A DNA stretch of 64,000 nucleotides from Spirilliplanes yamanashiensis (GCF_016863475.1 NZ_BOOY01000005.1:180688-244687), one strand, 5' to 3'; positions 1 to 9,622 are shown, counted from the stretch's first letter. Translations and numbers: made by a program. Notes: generated by a model not told the origin, from the sequence alone.

Positions 1-1
1 G

Positions 2-28
2 CAGGAGGCGGAGCGGGCGGCCGTCTAG
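2..28 (+). CDS. Possible C-terminus of a truncated membrane protein gene
   Basis: The first bases of the window contain an open frame ending in TAG at 26-28, and its last residues would be QEAERAAV. The stop shares the CTAG tetranucleotide with the stop of the convergent TrkA gene, an arrangement seen twice more in this window between convergent genes. In mycobacteria the TrkA pair is followed by a convergent DUF3159-type membrane protein gene, so such a gene could end here. Nine codons cannot prove it, and this call rests mainly on context. Confidence 0.25.
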   Translation, partial: QEAERAAV

Positions 29-699
29 GCCCGCGGCTCCGCCGCGCCCAGCACCACCGCGCGCACCGCGTCCTCGACCTCGGACGTGCACACGAAGATC
101 AGCTCGTCGCCGCTCTCCAGCGGGTCGTCCGGCGTCGGCACCAGCACCCGCTTGCCGCGCAGGATGGCCACCAGCGCCGAGTCGCGCGGCAGCGGCACCG
201 AGCGCAGCGGCTCGCCCACGTACGGGGCCGTGGTCGGCAGGGTGATCTCGACCAGGTTGGCCTCGCCCTGCCGGAACGTCATCAGCCGGACCAGGTCGCC
301 GACCGTCACGGCCTCCTCGACCAGGGCGGCCATCAGGCGCGGCTTGCTCACCGCGACGTCGACGCCCCACTGCTCGGTGAAGAGCCACTCGTTCTCGGCG
401 CGGTTGACCCGGGCGACCACCCGCGGCACCGCGAACTCCGTCTTGGCCAGCAGTGACAGCACCAGGTTGGCCTTGTCGTCGCCGGTCGCGGCGACCACCA
501 CGTCGCAGTTGGCGACGTCGGCCTCCTCGAGGCTGGACACCTCGCACGCGTCGGCGAGCACCCACTCGGCCTGCGGCACCCGCTCGGGGCGCAGCGCGCG
601 CGGCTGCCGCTCGATGAGCATCACCTGGTGGCCGTTGCCGATGAGCTCCTGGGCGATGGACCGGCCCACGTTGCCGGCCCCGGCGATGGCGACCCGCAT
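25..699 (-). CDS. TrkA family potassium uptake protein, second of pair
   Basis: This 224-residue protein is a cytosolic regulatory subunit of a potassium transporter. It begins with a Rossmann nucleotide-binding motif (GAGNVGRSIA, residues 7-16), continues through a TrkA-N domain to about residue 130, and ends in a TrkA-C ligand-binding domain (about 145-220). Its length matches the CeoC type of single-unit TrkA protein. It follows the paralog upstream with one base between the TGA and this ATG, so the two are surely cotranscribed and probably form a hetero-oligomer. The membrane partner is not obvious in the window. The APC permease encoded divergently is a possible partner, but that is a guess from position. 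Confidence 0.93.
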   Translation of the reverse strand: MRVAIAGAGNVGRSIAQELIGNGHQVMLIERQPRALRPERVPQAEWVLADACEVSSLEEADVANCDVVVAATGDDKANLVLSLLAKTEFAVPRVVARVNRAENEWLFTEQWGVDVAVSKPRLMAALVEEAVTVGDLVRLMTFRQGEANLVEITLPTTAPYVGEPLRSVPLPRDSALVAILRGKRVLVPTPDDPLESGDELIFVCTSEVEDAVRAVVLGAAEPRA

Positions 700-700
700 G

Positions 701-1366
701 TCAGTGCACCCCTTCCGGCGCGGCGGCCGCGATGGCCAGCACCGACCCGACCGTGTCGTCGGTGACCAGCATGAAGATCTGGTCGCCGTCCTGCAGCACG
801 GTGCCGCCGTCGGGCAGCGAGCCGATGCCGAAGCGCATGAGGTAGGCGGTGCGGGCGCCGGTGGCGTCCTCCAGCGACCGCAGCGCCCGGCCCACCCAGT
901 CGCGGTTGACCGGCACCTCGACGATCGACACCACGCTGGTCGGGTCGCGGAACACCTCGACCGTGCCCTCCGGCACCATGTGCCGCACCATCCGGTCGGC
1001 CGCCCAGCGCACCGTCGCCACCGTCGGGATGCCCAGGCGCTCGTACACCAGGGCGCGGCGCTGGTCGTAGATGCGGGCCACGACGCGCGACACGCCGAAC
1101 GTCTCCCGGGCCAGGCGGGCCGAGATGATGTTGGAGTTGTCGCCGGACGAGACGGCGGCGAACGCGTCCGCCCGCTCGATGCCGGCGGAGCGCATCACCT
1201 CGCCGTCGAAGCCGATGCCGGTCACCGTGGTGCCGGTGAACTCCGGGCCCAGGCGGCGGAAGGAGTCGGCGTTCTGGTCGATCACGGCGACCGAGTGGCC
1301 GCGCGCCTCCAGCTTGTGCGCCAGCGTCGATCCGAGCCGGCCACACCCCATGATCACGACGTGCAC
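701..1366 (-). CDS. TrkA family potassium uptake protein, first of pair
   Basis: This 221-residue TrkA-like protein has the nucleotide-binding motif GCGRLGSTLA near its N-terminus, a TrkA-N domain and a C-terminal TrkA-C domain with a typical DGDQIFMLVT strand. The GTG at 1366 is chosen because GGAGG lies nine bases upstream (1376-1380) and the protein then starts directly with the first beta strand; a longer frame reaches 1456 but adds a Gly/Arg-rich stretch without homology. The pair resembles CeoB/CeoC of mycobacteria. It is transcribed away from the APC permease gene with a 125-base shared upstream region. Confidence 0.93.
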   Translation of the reverse strand: MHVVIMGCGRLGSTLAHKLEARGHSVAVIDQNADSFRRLGPEFTGTTVTGIGFDGEVMRSAGIERADAFAAVSSGDNSNIISARLARETFGVSRVVARIYDQRRALVYERLGIPTVATVRWAADRMVRHMVPEGTVEVFRDPTSVVSIVEVPVNRDWVGRALRSLEDATGARTAYLMRFGIGSLPDGGTVLQDGDQIFMLVTDDTVGSVLAIAAAAPEGVH

Positions 1367-1477
1367 TTCCCCGCGCCTCCTTCGGCCGTACCCGATCAGC
1401 CTGCCATGCCCGCGCCCGCCCCGGGGACGCAGGTCACGACCGGACCGGTCCGGCACGCGTCGCCGCGACGGCGGCCG

Positions 1478-1483
1478 TACAGT
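1478..1483 (+). promoter_or_regulatory. Likely -10 box of a leaderless APC permease transcript
   Basis: TACAGT lies eight bases before the GTG at 1492, and no Shine-Dalgarno sequence precedes that GTG. This is the layout of leaderless transcripts in actinomycetes. No convincing -35 box is visible. The other, minus-strand promoter for the TrkA pair must lie in the same 125-base gap, but I cannot place it. Confidence 0.5.
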
Positions 1484-1491
1484 GACCCGTT

Positions 1492-3561
1492 GTGGCCAGT
1501 CCCACCTCCCTCGCCAAACGGCTGCTCGTGGGCCGCCCGTTCCGCTCCGACCGGCTCCAGCACACGCTGCTGCCGAAGCGGATCGCGCTGCCCGTCTTCG
1601 CCTCCGACGCGCTGTCCAGCGTCGCGTACGCCCCCGACGAGATCCTGCTGACGCTGTCCATCGCCGGCGCCGGCGCCTACTTCTACTCGCCGTGGGTGAC
1701 CCTCGCCGTCGCGGTCGTCATGGTCACGGTCATCGCCAGCTACCGGCAGACGGTGCACGCCTACCCGTCCGGCGGCGGCGACTACGAGGTGGCCACGGTC
1801 AACCTGGGGCCGAAGTTCGGCGTCGGGGTGGCCAGCGCCCTGCTCGTCGACTACGTGCTCACCGTCGCCGTGAGCGTGTCGGCGGGGGTGTCGAACCTCG
1901 GCTCGGTGGTGCCGTGGGTGGCCGACAACAAGGTGGGCGTCGCGGTCGCGGCGGTGGTGCTGCTGACCGCGGTCAACCTGCGCGGCCTGCGCGAGTCCGG
2001 CACCGCGTTCGCCGTGCCGACCTACGGCTTCATCATCGTGATCGTCAGCATGATCGCCGTGGGCCTGGTGCGGGTGTTCGTGCTCGGCGAGGACCTGCGC
2101 GCGCCCAGCGCCGACCTGGCCATCGTGGCCGAGGAGTCGCACCTGACCAGCTTCGCGATGGTGTTCCTGCTGCTGCGGACCTTCTCGTCCGGCTGCGCGG
2201 CGCTGACCGGCGTCGAGGCGATCAGCAACGGCGTGCCCGCCTTCAAGGCGCCCAAGAGCAAGAACGCGGCCACCACGCTGCTGCTGCTGGGCGCCACGGC
2301 GCTGGTCATGCTCGGCGGCATCATCGCCCTGGCCCGGGCCACCCACCTGCAGTACGTCGAGGACCCCACCATCCAGATCCTGTCGGGCCCGCCGAACTAC
2401 GTGCAGAAAACCGTCACCACCCAGCTCGGCGAGACCGTGTTCGGCTCCGGCTCGATCATGCTGTACGTGGTCGGCGGCGTCACCGCGCTGATCCTGTTCC
2501 TCGCCGCGAACACCGCGTTCAACGGCTTCCCGGTGCTCGGCTCGATCCTCGCCCAGGACCGCTACCTGCCGCGCCAGCTGCACACCCGCGGCGACCGGCT
2601 GGCGTTCTCCAACGGCATCCTGTTCCTGGCCGTCGCGGCGGTGGTGCTCATCGTCGGCTTCCAGGCCGAGGTGACCCGGCTGATCCAGCTCTACATCGTG
2701 GGCGTCTTCGTGTCGTTCACGCTGTCGCAGGCCGGCATGATCCGGCACTGGAACCGGCTGCTGCGCACCCGCCGTGACCCGGTCGTGCGCCGCCGGATGA
2801 TCCGCTCCCGGGCCATCAACGCGTTCGGGATGGGCCTGACCGGCGCGGTGCTGCTCGTCGTGCTGGTGACGAAGTTCCTGCTGGGTGCGTGGATCGCGAT
2901 CGTCGCCATGCTGGTCATCTACGGGCTGATGCTGGCGATCCGCCGGCACTACGACCACGTCGCCGCCGAGCTGCAGCCGACGGAGGAACGGCCGGTGCTG
3001 CCGTCGCGCAACCACGCCGTGGTGCTGGTCAGCAAGGTGCACATGCCGACGCTGCGGGCCGTGGCGTACGCCCGGGCCACCCGGCCGGACACGCTGACCG
3101 CGGTCACCGTGAACGTCGACGACAAGGACACCCGGGCGATCCAGGCCGAGTGGGAGCGCCGGCAGATCCCGGTGCCGCTGACCGTCGTCGACTCGCCGTA
3201 CCGGGAGATCACCCGCCCGATCATCGAGTTCGTCAAGAACGTGCGCCGCGGCTCGCCCCGCGACGTGGTCACCGTCTTCGTGCCCGAGTACGTCGTCGGC
3301 AAGTGGTGGGAGAACGTGCTGCACAACCAGTCCGCGCTGCGGATCAAGGGCCGCCTGCTGTTCGAGCCGGGCGTGATGGTCACCAGCGTGCCGTGGCAGC
3401 TGCAGTCGAGCCGCAGCAAGGACCTGGCCCGCTTCGACCGGGAGCTGACCCGCGCCCCGGCCCGCGGCCCGCGCGCCCGCACCGACGACCCCGCCGCGCC
3501 GCCCACGCCCCCGCCCGCCCCGACGCCCCCGCCCGCCGACTCCGTGGACGTGCCCCGATGA
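1492..3561 (+). CDS. APC family permease with large cytosolic C-terminus
   Basis: This 689-residue integral membrane protein belongs to the amino acid/polyamine/organocation superfamily. The N-terminal motif LPVFASDALSSVAYAPDEI is characteristic of a subgroup found beside TrkA genes in actinomycetes. About twelve hydrophobic segments span residues 40-470; the remaining 220 residues are soluble, with an alpha/beta region (AVVLVSKVHMPTLRAVAYA and onward) like a universal-stress-type domain, then a Pro/Ala tail. The substrate is unknown; potassium or amino acids are both possible, and the TrkA neighbours favour an ion-linked role. Its stop overlaps the next ATG by four bases (ATGA), so the two genes are translationally coupled. 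Confidence 0.9.
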   Translation: MASPTSLAKRLLVGRPFRSDRLQHTLLPKRIALPVFASDALSSVAYAPDEILLTLSIAGAGAYFYSPWVTLAVAVVMVTVIASYRQTVHAYPSGGGDYEVATVNLGPKFGVGVASALLVDYVLTVAVSVSAGVSNLGSVVPWVADNKVGVAVAAVVLLTAVNLRGLRESGTAFAVPTYGFIIVIVSMIAVGLVRVFVLGEDLRAPSADLAIVAEESHLTSFAMVFLLLRTFSSGCAALTGVEAISNGVPAFKAPKSKNAATTLLLLGATALVMLGGIIALARATHLQYVEDPTIQILSGPPNYVQKTVTTQLGETVFGSGSIMLYVVGGVTALILFLAANTAFNGFPVLGSILAQDRYLPRQLHTRGDRLAFSNGILFLAVAAVVLIVGFQAEVTRLIQLYIVGVFVSFTLSQAGMIRHWNRLLRTRRDPVVRRRMIRSRAINAFGMGLTGAVLLVVLVTKFLLGAWIAIVAMLVIYGLMLAIRRHYDHVAAELQPTEERPVLPSRNHAVVLVSKVHMPTLRAVAYARATRPDTLTAVTVNVDDKDTRAIQAEWERRQIPVPLTVVDSPYREITRPIIEFVKNVRRGSPRDVVTVFVPEYVVGKWWENVLHNQSALRIKGRLLFEPGVMVTSVPWQLQSSRSKDLARFDRELTRAPARGPRARTDDPAAPPTPPPAPTPPPADSVDVPR

Positions 3562-4796
3562 CCGACCTGGTGGAGGGCGACCGGCTGCCCCTGACGATCG
3601 GCGCCGTCGCGCACGGCGGGCACTGCGTCGCGCGCATCGGCGGCCCGCACGGCCAGGTCGTGTTCGTCCGGCACACGCTGCCCGGCGAGGAGGTCGTCGC
3701 CGAGATCACCGAGGTGCACCGCGGCTACCTGCGCGCCGACGCGGTCGAGATCACCGTCCCGTCGCCGGACCGGGTCACCCCGCCGTGCCCGTGGGCCGGG
3801 CCCGGCCGGTGCGGCGGCTGCGACCTGCAGCACGTCGCCCCGAGCGCCCAGCGGGACTGGAAGACGGCGGTGGTGCGCGAGCAGCTGCGCCGGCTGGCCG
3901 GCTGCACCGAGCACGAGCTGGACGCGCTGGGCGTGCGGGTCGAGGCGCTGCCGGGCGGCGAGCTGGGCTGGCGCACCCGCGTGCGGTACACGGTGGACGC
4001 CGGCGACCGGGCGGGCCTGCTGAAGCACCGCAGCCACGAGGTGGTCGCGATCGACCGGTGCCGCATCGCCCACCCGGCGATCCAGTCGCTGGACGTGACC
4101 GGCCGCGCGTGGCCCGCCTCCGACGCGGTGGCCGCGGTCGCCACGACGGCCGGCGACGTGACCGTGCTGGACTCCGCCCCGGTCGCCGCCGACCTGCTCG
4201 ACGAGGTCGAGGGCACCCCGCTGACCGGCCCTGAGACGGTCCGCGAGCGGGCCGCCGGGCGGGAGTGGACGATCCCGGCGGCCGGCTTCTGGCAGATCCA
4301 CCCGGCCGCCCCGGACACCCTCGTCGGCGCGGTGCTCGACCTGCTCGACCCGCAGCCCGGCGAGACGTCCTGGGACCTGTACGGGGGCGCCGGCCTGTTC
4401 GCGGCCGCCCTGGCGGGGCGCACGGCCGGCGCGCGGGTCACGCTGGTCGAGTCGGCGCCGGCGGCCGTCGCGGCGGCCCGCGCGAACCTCGCCGACCTGC
4501 CGCAGGTGGAGGCGGTCGCGGCCCGCGTCGACTCCGCCCTGCGCCGCCGCCGCGTCACCGGCCCGGTCGACCTGGTCGTGCTCGACCCGCCGCGCACCGG
4601 CGCGGGCGCCCCGGTGGTCGAGGGGATCGTCGCGGCGGGCCCCCGGGCGGTCGCCTACGTGGCGTGCGACCCGGCGGCCCTGGCCCGCGACGTGGGCACG
4701 TTCCGCGACGCGGGCTGGCGGCTGCGGGCGCTGCGCGCGTACGACTGCTTCCCGATGACCCAGCACGTGGAGTGCGTGGCGCTGCTGACCCGGTAG
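3558..4796 (+). CDS. TRAM-domain class I SAM-dependent RNA methyltransferase
   Basis: This 412-residue protein is of the TrmA/RlmD family, which makes 5-methyluridine in tRNA or 23S rRNA. An N-terminal TRAM RNA-binding domain covers about residues 5-65. Cysteines 77, 85 and 88 (CGGC context) plus Cys168 match the iron-sulfur ligand set of RlmD. The SAM-binding fold includes YGGAGLFA, followed by the LDPPRTGA motif and the catalytic region VACDPAALARD, in which Cys370 would be the nucleophile. The ATG at 3558 overlaps the permease stop. Which RNA position is modified cannot be read from sequence. Confidence 0.92.
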   Translation: MTDLVEGDRLPLTIGAVAHGGHCVARIGGPHGQVVFVRHTLPGEEVVAEITEVHRGYLRADAVEITVPSPDRVTPPCPWAGPGRCGGCDLQHVAPSAQRDWKTAVVREQLRRLAGCTEHELDALGVRVEALPGGELGWRTRVRYTVDAGDRAGLLKHRSHEVVAIDRCRIAHPAIQSLDVTGRAWPASDAVAAVATTAGDVTVLDSAPVAADLLDEVEGTPLTGPETVRERAAGREWTIPAAGFWQIHPAAPDTLVGAVLDLLDPQPGETSWDLYGGAGLFAAALAGRTAGARVTLVESAPAAVAAARANLADLPQVEAVAARVDSALRRRRVTGPVDLVVLDPPRTGAGAPVVEGIVAAGPRAVAYVACDPAALARDVGTFRDAGWRLRALRAYDCFPMTQHVECVALLTR

Positions 4797-4869
4797 GGCG
4801 GGCGCGTCGATTTGTGAGGGTTCCGTGGAGGTCCGCCGCCGCCGGGGGTGCGCCCGTGCGACACGCCGA

Positions 4870-4875
4870 TAGACT
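4870..4875 (+). promoter_or_regulatory. Likely -10 box of leaderless dxs
   Basis: TAGACT ends eight bases before the dxs ATG at 4884, and there is no ribosome binding site in between. An in-frame GTG at 4848 would add twelve residues and place this box inside the gene, so ATG 4884 is preferred. Confidence 0.5.
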
Positions 4876-4883
4876 GGCCCCTC

Positions 4884-6803
4884 ATGAGCGACAGTGACCG
4901 TACCGGCCTCCTCCCCTCCGTCACGTCGCCTGCCGACCTCAAGCGGCTGACCGCCGAGCAGCTGGGCGTGCTCGCCGCCGAGATCCGCGACTTCCTGGTC
5001 GCCAAGGTGTCGCGCACTGGCGGCCACCTCGGCCCCAATCTCGGCGTCGTCGAGCTCACCCTGGCCCTGCACCGGGTCTTCGACTCCCCGCGCGACCGGC
5101 TGCTGTTCGACACCGGCCACCAGGCGTACGTGCACAAGATGGTCACCGGCCGCCAGGACGGCTTCGACCTGCTGCGCCGCGGCGGCGGCCTGTCCGGCTA
5201 CCCGAGCCGCGCCGAGAGCGAGCACGACCTCATCGAGAACTCGCACGCCTCCACCGCCCTGTCGTACGCCGACGGGCTGTCCAAGGCATTCGCGCTGCGC
5301 GGCGAGGACCGGCACGTCGTCGCGGTCGTCGGCGACGGCGCCCTCACCGGCGGCATGTGCTGGGAGGCGCTCAACAACATCGCCGGCGCGAAGAACCGCG
5401 TGGTCATCGTCGTCAACGACAACGGCCGCTCGTACGCGCCCACCATCGGCGGCCTCGCCGACCACCTGTCGACGCTGCGCCTCAACCCCGGCTACGAAAA
5501 GGTCCTCGACCTGGTCAAGGACGCCCTCGGCAGCACGCCGGTGGTCGGCAAGCCGGTCTACGAGGTGCTGCACGCCGTCAAGAAGGGCATCAAGGACGCG
5601 GTCAGCCCGCAGCCGATGTTCGAGGACCTGGGCTTCAAGTACGTCGGCCCCGTCGACGGCCACGACGTGCAGGCGGTCGAGTCGGCGCTGCGCCGCGCGA
5701 AGGGCTTCAACGGCCCGGTCATCGTGCACGCGGTGACCCGCAAGGGCTACGGCTACCGCCCCGCCGAGGAGGACGAGGCGGACTGCCTGCACGGCCCCGG
5801 CGCGTTCGACGCCGAGACGGGCAAGCTGCTCGCCGCGCCCTCGATGAAGTGGACGCACGTCTTCGCCGACGAGCTCACCGCGATCGCCGACGAGCGGCCC
5901 GACGTCGTCGGCATCACCGCCGCCATGGCCGAGCCGACCGGCATCGCCACGCTCGCCCGCAAGTACCCCGAGCGGGTCTACGACGTCGGCATCGCCGAGC
6001 AGCACGCCGCCACCAGCGCGGCCGGGCTCGCCATGGGCGGCCTGCACCCGGTGGTCGCCGTGTACGCCACGTTCCTCAACCGCGCGTTCGACCAGGTCCT
6101 GCTCGACGTGGCGATGCACGACCTGCCGGTGACGTTCGTGCTGGACCGGGCGGGCGTGACCGGCCCGGACGGCCCCAGCCACTACGGCATCTGGGACATG
6201 AGCGTGTTCGGCGTGGTGCCCGGGCTGCGCATCGCCGCCCCGCGCGACGCCGCCACCCTGCGCGAGGAGCTGCGCGAGGCCGTCGCGGTGGAGGACGGCC
6301 CGACGGTGCTGCGCTTCCCGACCGGCTCCGTCGCCGCCGACATCCCGGCGCTGCGCCGCGTCGGCCCGGTCGACGTGCTGCACGAGACCGACCGCAAGGA
6401 CGTGCTGCTCGTGGCCGTCGGGGCGTTCGCGCCGATGGCGCTCGACGTCGCCGACCGGCTCACCGGCCAGGGCTACGGCGTCACGGTCGTCGACCCGCGC
6501 TGGGTGCGCCCCGTGCCGATCGAGCTGACCGCGCTGGCCCGCGAGCACCGCCTCGTGGTGACGGTCGAGGACGGCGTCCGCGCGGGCGGCGTCGGCGACG
6601 CCGTGGCCAAGGCGCTGCGCGACGCCGACGTCGACGTGCCGCTGCGCGACTTCGGCGTGCCGGCCGAGTTCATCCCGCACGGCACCCGCGCCGAGATCCT
6701 GGCGTCGGTGGGGCTGACCGCCCAGGACGTGGCCCGGGAGGTCACCGGCACCCTGTCGCGCATCGTCGACGCGGCGCGGCCGCCGTTCGCCGCCCAGGCC
6801 TGA
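4884..6803 (+). CDS. dxs: 1-deoxy-D-xylulose-5-phosphate synthase
   Basis: This 639-residue enzyme condenses pyruvate with glyceraldehyde 3-phosphate, the first step of the non-mevalonate isoprenoid pathway. The N-terminal thiamine diphosphate domain shows GHQAYVHKM, the GDGALTGGM Mg/ThDP motif and the NDN triad near residue 175. The central pyrimidine-binding domain has the DVGIAEQHA motif with its essential glutamate and the [13 protein letters not shown] motif. The C-terminal transketolase-like domain completes a full-length protein of normal size. It is the only isoprenoid gene in the window and is transcribed after, but separately from, the RNA methyltransferase. Confidence 0.97.
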   Translation: MSDSDRTGLLPSVTSPADLKRLTAEQLGVLAAEIRDFLVAKVSRTGGHLGPNLGVVELTLALHRVFDSPRDRLLFDTGHQAYVHKMVTGRQDGFDLLRRGGGLSGYPSRAESEHDLIENSHASTALSYADGLSKAFALRGEDRHVVAVVGDGALTGGMCWEALNNIAGAKNRVVIVVNDNGRSYAPTIGGLADHLSTLRLNPGYEKVLDLVKDALGSTPVVGKPVYEVLHAVKKGIKDAVSPQPMFEDLGFKYVGPVDGHDVQAVESALRRAKGFNGPVIVHAVTRKGYGYRPAEEDEADCLHGPGAFDAETGKLLAAPSMKWTHVFADELTAIADERPDVVGITAAMAEPTGIATLARKYPERVYDVGIAEQHAATSAAGLAMGGLHPVVAVYATFLNRAFDQVLLDVAMHDLPVTFVLDRAGVTGPDGPSHYGIWDMSVFGVVPGLRIAAPRDAATLREELREAVAVEDGPTVLRFPTGSVAADIPALRRVGPVDVLHETDRKDVLLVAVGAFAPMALDVADRLTGQGYGVTVVDPRWVRPVPIELTALAREHRLVVTVEDGVRAGGVGDAVAKALRDADVDVPLRDFGVPAEFIPHGTRAEILASVGLTAQDVAREVTGTLSRIVDAARPPFAAQA

Positions 6804-6854
6804 ATCGACGCGCTTCACCGCGCCGTTAGGTCACAGTCGGGTTACGGTTAGTGG

Positions 6855-8219
6855 GTGCGGCCCGTCATCGAGCGCCTCGACCCGGCGCCGCCCGTGGTGG
6901 TGATCGACCTCGGCGAGGCCCACGGGCGGCTGGACGACGACGTCGACCTGCTCGCCTCGCCGGCCCCCACCGCCGAGCGCAGCTGGACCCCCGTCATCGC
7001 CGCGCTCGTGGCGGTGCTGCTGCTCGGCGGCTCGCTCGGCCCGCCCGCCCCGCGGCTGGCGGAGATGCTGACGCTGCCGTTCGAACCGGCCGACACGTTC
7101 GCCGTCACCGCCGAGTCGATGCTGCTCGTGCACTCGCCCGGCGAGGGCCGGCTCACCGCCTACGACCTCACCACCGGCGCCCGGCGGTGGCAGGCGCCCG
7201 CCCCCGCCGTCGCGTACCGGGTGCGCTCCGGCGGCGGGCTCGTGCTGCTGCGCGCCCGCCCCGGCGGCGCGCACGACTCCGGCACCCTCGCGCTCGCCCA
7301 GGACACCGGCGAACGGCGCTGGCAGCGGCCCGGCACCGTCGTCGCCGTCGCCGGGGCGCCCACCGTCGTGGCGGTCTCCGAGGTGCGCAGCCTGTCCGGC
7401 GCCGGCCGGCGCGTGGAGGGCTCCGTCATCGGCGTCGACTCCGCCACCGGAGTCACCCGGTGGACCGTCGACGTGCCCAGCACCGCGGTGCTGCAACCCG
7501 TGCCGGGCGCGCCGTTCCGGGCGCTGCTCGTGCACGACGACGGCCGCGCCGAGGTGCGCGACCTGGAGACCGGGACGCTGCTCGGCGCCACCCGGCTGCC
7601 GCCCGCCGACTACGCCCCCGACAACCCCGGCATCGTCGGCGAGAGCCTGCTGCTGCGCCACCCCGTCGCCGGGTCGCCCGTCGTCACCGCGTACGACCTC
7701 GCCACCCTCGCCCTGCGGTGGAGCCGGCCGGCGGCCGCCGCGTACGACACGCAGGTCTGCGGCGACAACGCCTGCCTCGTCGGCCGGGCCGGGGTGCGCG
7801 CCGTCGACCCGGTCACCGGCGCCGAGCTGTGGAACCGGTCCGGCTGGCGCGGCGTGGAACAGCGCGGCGGCCAGCTCCTCGCGTACGGCCTCGGCGCGGA
7901 CGGCGACGCCGCCGTCGGCATCGTCGACCCCGAGACCGGCCGGGTCGCCGTCGACCTGCGCCGCTGGCAGGTGCTGCCGAACGCGGTCCCGGGCGGCACC
8001 GTCATGGTCACCCGGCCCACCCTCGTCGAGCCCGACGACCCCGACATCCCCGGCAGCGTCGTGCGCGTCGTGCTCGGCGCCGCCGACCCCGTCAGCCGCG
8101 CCGTGCGGCCCATCGGCACCCTGCCCACGGACACCGGCGACTGCCGCGTCGCCCCCGAGCGGCTCGTCTGCCGCTCCGCGGGGCGGCTGGTGGTCTGGTC
8201 GTACCGCACCGGCCCGTGA
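6855..8219 (+). CDS. Membrane-anchored PQQ-like beta-propeller protein A
   Basis: This 454-residue protein has a short cytosolic N-terminus, one hydrophobic anchor at about residues 48-65 and then a long extracytoplasmic domain made of repeated blades with the pattern D-x-x-T-G-x-x-x-W (for example YDLTTGARRW, DPVTGAELW). That pattern is typical of PQQ-like seven- or eight-bladed propellers. No PQQ or metal ligands are evident, so a scaffold or binding role is more likely than a dehydrogenase. A TACGGT hexamer six bases before the GTG suggests a leaderless start. The stop overlaps the start of a shorter paralog (GTGA). Confidence 0.75.
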   Translation: MRPVIERLDPAPPVVVIDLGEAHGRLDDDVDLLASPAPTAERSWTPVIAALVAVLLLGGSLGPPAPRLAEMLTLPFEPADTFAVTAESMLLVHSPGEGRLTAYDLTTGARRWQAPAPAVAYRVRSGGGLVLLRARPGGAHDSGTLALAQDTGERRWQRPGTVVAVAGAPTVVAVSEVRSLSGAGRRVEGSVIGVDSATGVTRWTVDVPSTAVLQPVPGAPFRALLVHDDGRAEVRDLETGTLLGATRLPPADYAPDNPGIVGESLLLRHPVAGSPVVTAYDLATLALRWSRPAAAAYDTQVCGDNACLVGRAGVRAVDPVTGAELWNRSGWRGVEQRGGQLLAYGLGADGDAAVGIVDPETGRVAVDLRRWQVLPNAVPGGTVMVTRPTLVEPDDPDIPGSVVRVVLGAADPVSRAVRPIGTLPTDTGDCRVAPERLVCRSAGRLVVWSYRTGP

Positions 8220-9499
8220 TCGACCTCGGTGTGCTGCCGCACGAGCCGGCCGCCCCCTCCGCCGAACCGCCCCCGCCGCCGCGCGCCCGGCTGCGGGCGT
8301 GGCGGCCGTTCGCGCTGACCCTCGCCGCCGTGCTGCTGGCCACCGTCACCGCCGGCGGCCGCCTCACCCCGCCCGACCGGCCGCTGGTCATCCCCGCCGC
8401 CGCCGGCGACGCCACCCTGCTCGGCGGCGAGCACTACTTCGTCGTGTCCGGCCAGGAACCCACCCGCCTCGTCAGCACCTACGCGCTCGCCGACGGCGCC
8501 CTGCTGTCCCGCACCCCGCTCGCCGTCGCCGGCGCCCTCACCGACCTGCGGCTCGCCGGCGGCGTCCTCGTCGTCAGCCACCAGGCCGACCTCGTCGGCG
8601 GCGAGGCCACCGTCGGGCTCGACACGCGCACCGGCGGCCGGCTGTGGCGGCACCCCGCCCGGCTGACCGGCTTCTCCCCGGACGGGCTGGTGCTGCTGCT
8701 GGACCAGCCCGGCAGCGTCGGCGCCCAGACCTGGACCGCCGCCCGCCCCCGCGACGGCGTCGTCGCCTGGCAGCACGTCGTGCCCCCGGCCGCCGTCACC
8801 GAGCTGGCCCCCGGCGGCCGCGTCGTCACCGCCGAGGTCACCGGCCGGGTCGAGATCCGCGACGCCGACACCGGCCGGGTCACCGCCGCCGCCCAGGTCC
8901 CCGCCCAGCGGCAGTGGCGCGACGGCGGCATCAACATGTGGGCCGACCACGACCTGCTGCTGCTCGGCGGCCCCGACGGCATCGACGCGTACGACCTCGG
9001 CACCCTCGTCGCCCGCTGGCACCGCGACACCGACCTGTCGCGCTACTTCGTCCTGCCCCAGTGCGGCGACGCGCTGTGCCTGTTCGGCCGCTTCGGCGGG
9101 CTCCAGGTGCTCGACCCCGCCACCGGGCGCTCCCGGTGGAGCGCCGAACGCTGGGGCGTCGCCGAGCGGGTCGGCGCGTACATGCTGGCCAGCCTCGACT
9201 CCGGGCCCGTCTGGGACCGGCCGCTCGTCGTCCTCGACGCCGCCACCGGCGACCCCCGCGGCACCCTGGGGGCGTGGCAGCCCGTCGGCGAGCCGCTGCC
9301 CGGCGGCCGCATCGTCGCCGTGCGGCAGACCCCCGCCGACCGGCAGGTCCGGTACGCCGTCATCGACCCCGCCACCGTCAGCGTCCGGCTGCTCGGCGTC
9401 GCCGACGGCGTGGCCGGGCGCTGCGCCGCCACCACCGACCGGCTCGTCTGCCGGCGCGAGGACGCCACCGTCGGCGTCTGGCCGCTGGTCGCACCCTGA
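8216..9499 (+). CDS. Membrane-anchored PQQ-like beta-propeller protein B
   Basis: This 427-residue paralog of the preceding protein starts at a GTG that overlaps its stop by four bases. It keeps the same plan: a Pro-rich cytosolic start, one hydrophobic segment at about residues 35-52 and a propeller with blades such as LDTRTGGRLW and LDPATGRSRW. Both proteins carry paired cysteines in a C-x4-C context (CGDNAC in A, CGDALC in B) and end with a Cys-containing segment (RLVCR). The shared cysteines suggest disulfide-stabilised extracellular propellers. Translation coupling implies equal amounts and probably a complex. Their function is unknown. Confidence 0.75.
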   Translation: MIDLGVLPHEPAAPSAEPPPPPRARLRAWRPFALTLAAVLLATVTAGGRLTPPDRPLVIPAAAGDATLLGGEHYFVVSGQEPTRLVSTYALADGALLSRTPLAVAGALTDLRLAGGVLVVSHQADLVGGEATVGLDTRTGGRLWRHPARLTGFSPDGLVLLLDQPGSVGAQTWTAARPRDGVVAWQHVVPPAAVTELAPGGRVVTAEVTGRVEIRDADTGRVTAAAQVPAQRQWRDGGINMWADHDLLLLGGPDGIDAYDLGTLVARWHRDTDLSRYFVLPQCGDALCLFGRFGGLQVLDPATGRSRWSAERWGVAERVGAYMLASLDSGPVWDRPLVVLDAATGDPRGTLGAWQPVGEPLPGGRIVAVRQTPADRQVRYAVIDPATVSVRLLGVADGVAGRCAATTDRLVCRREDATVGVWPLVAP

Positions 9500-9546
9500 C
9501 GACGGGTCGCCGCCTGTTCGCACCCTGACGGCGGGTCGCCGCGGGG
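9490..9546 (+). repeat. Two 29-bp repeats carrying the stop codon of propeller B
   Basis: A unit starting CGCACCCTGACG at 9490 recurs at 9519, a period of 29 bp, with one mismatch in the first 24 bases. The first copy contains the last codons and TGA of the propeller gene and the second lies just downstream. The unit resembles the repeats at 11527-11684. Confidence 0.7.
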
Positions 9547-9622
9547 CGCTACCGTGTCCTCACAGCGGCTTCACGCCCGGCGGGCGAGGCTGAGCGCTGC
9601 TCAATCAGGGAGGGTCGCCCAC

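Noticed and set aside
86..1651. A 521-codon plus-strand frame across the TrkA genes
   Set aside because: It is antisense to two well-supported TrkA genes and rich in Ser/Arg/His.
2949..6818. A 1289-codon open frame on the minus strand
   Set aside because: It lies antisense to the permease, methyltransferase and dxs genes and has Arg/His/Gly-rich composition typical of reversed GC-rich coding DNA.
8092..8415. Possible regulator frame antisense at the junction of the two propeller genes
   Set aside because: No domain and antisense to a clear GTGA-coupled gene pair.
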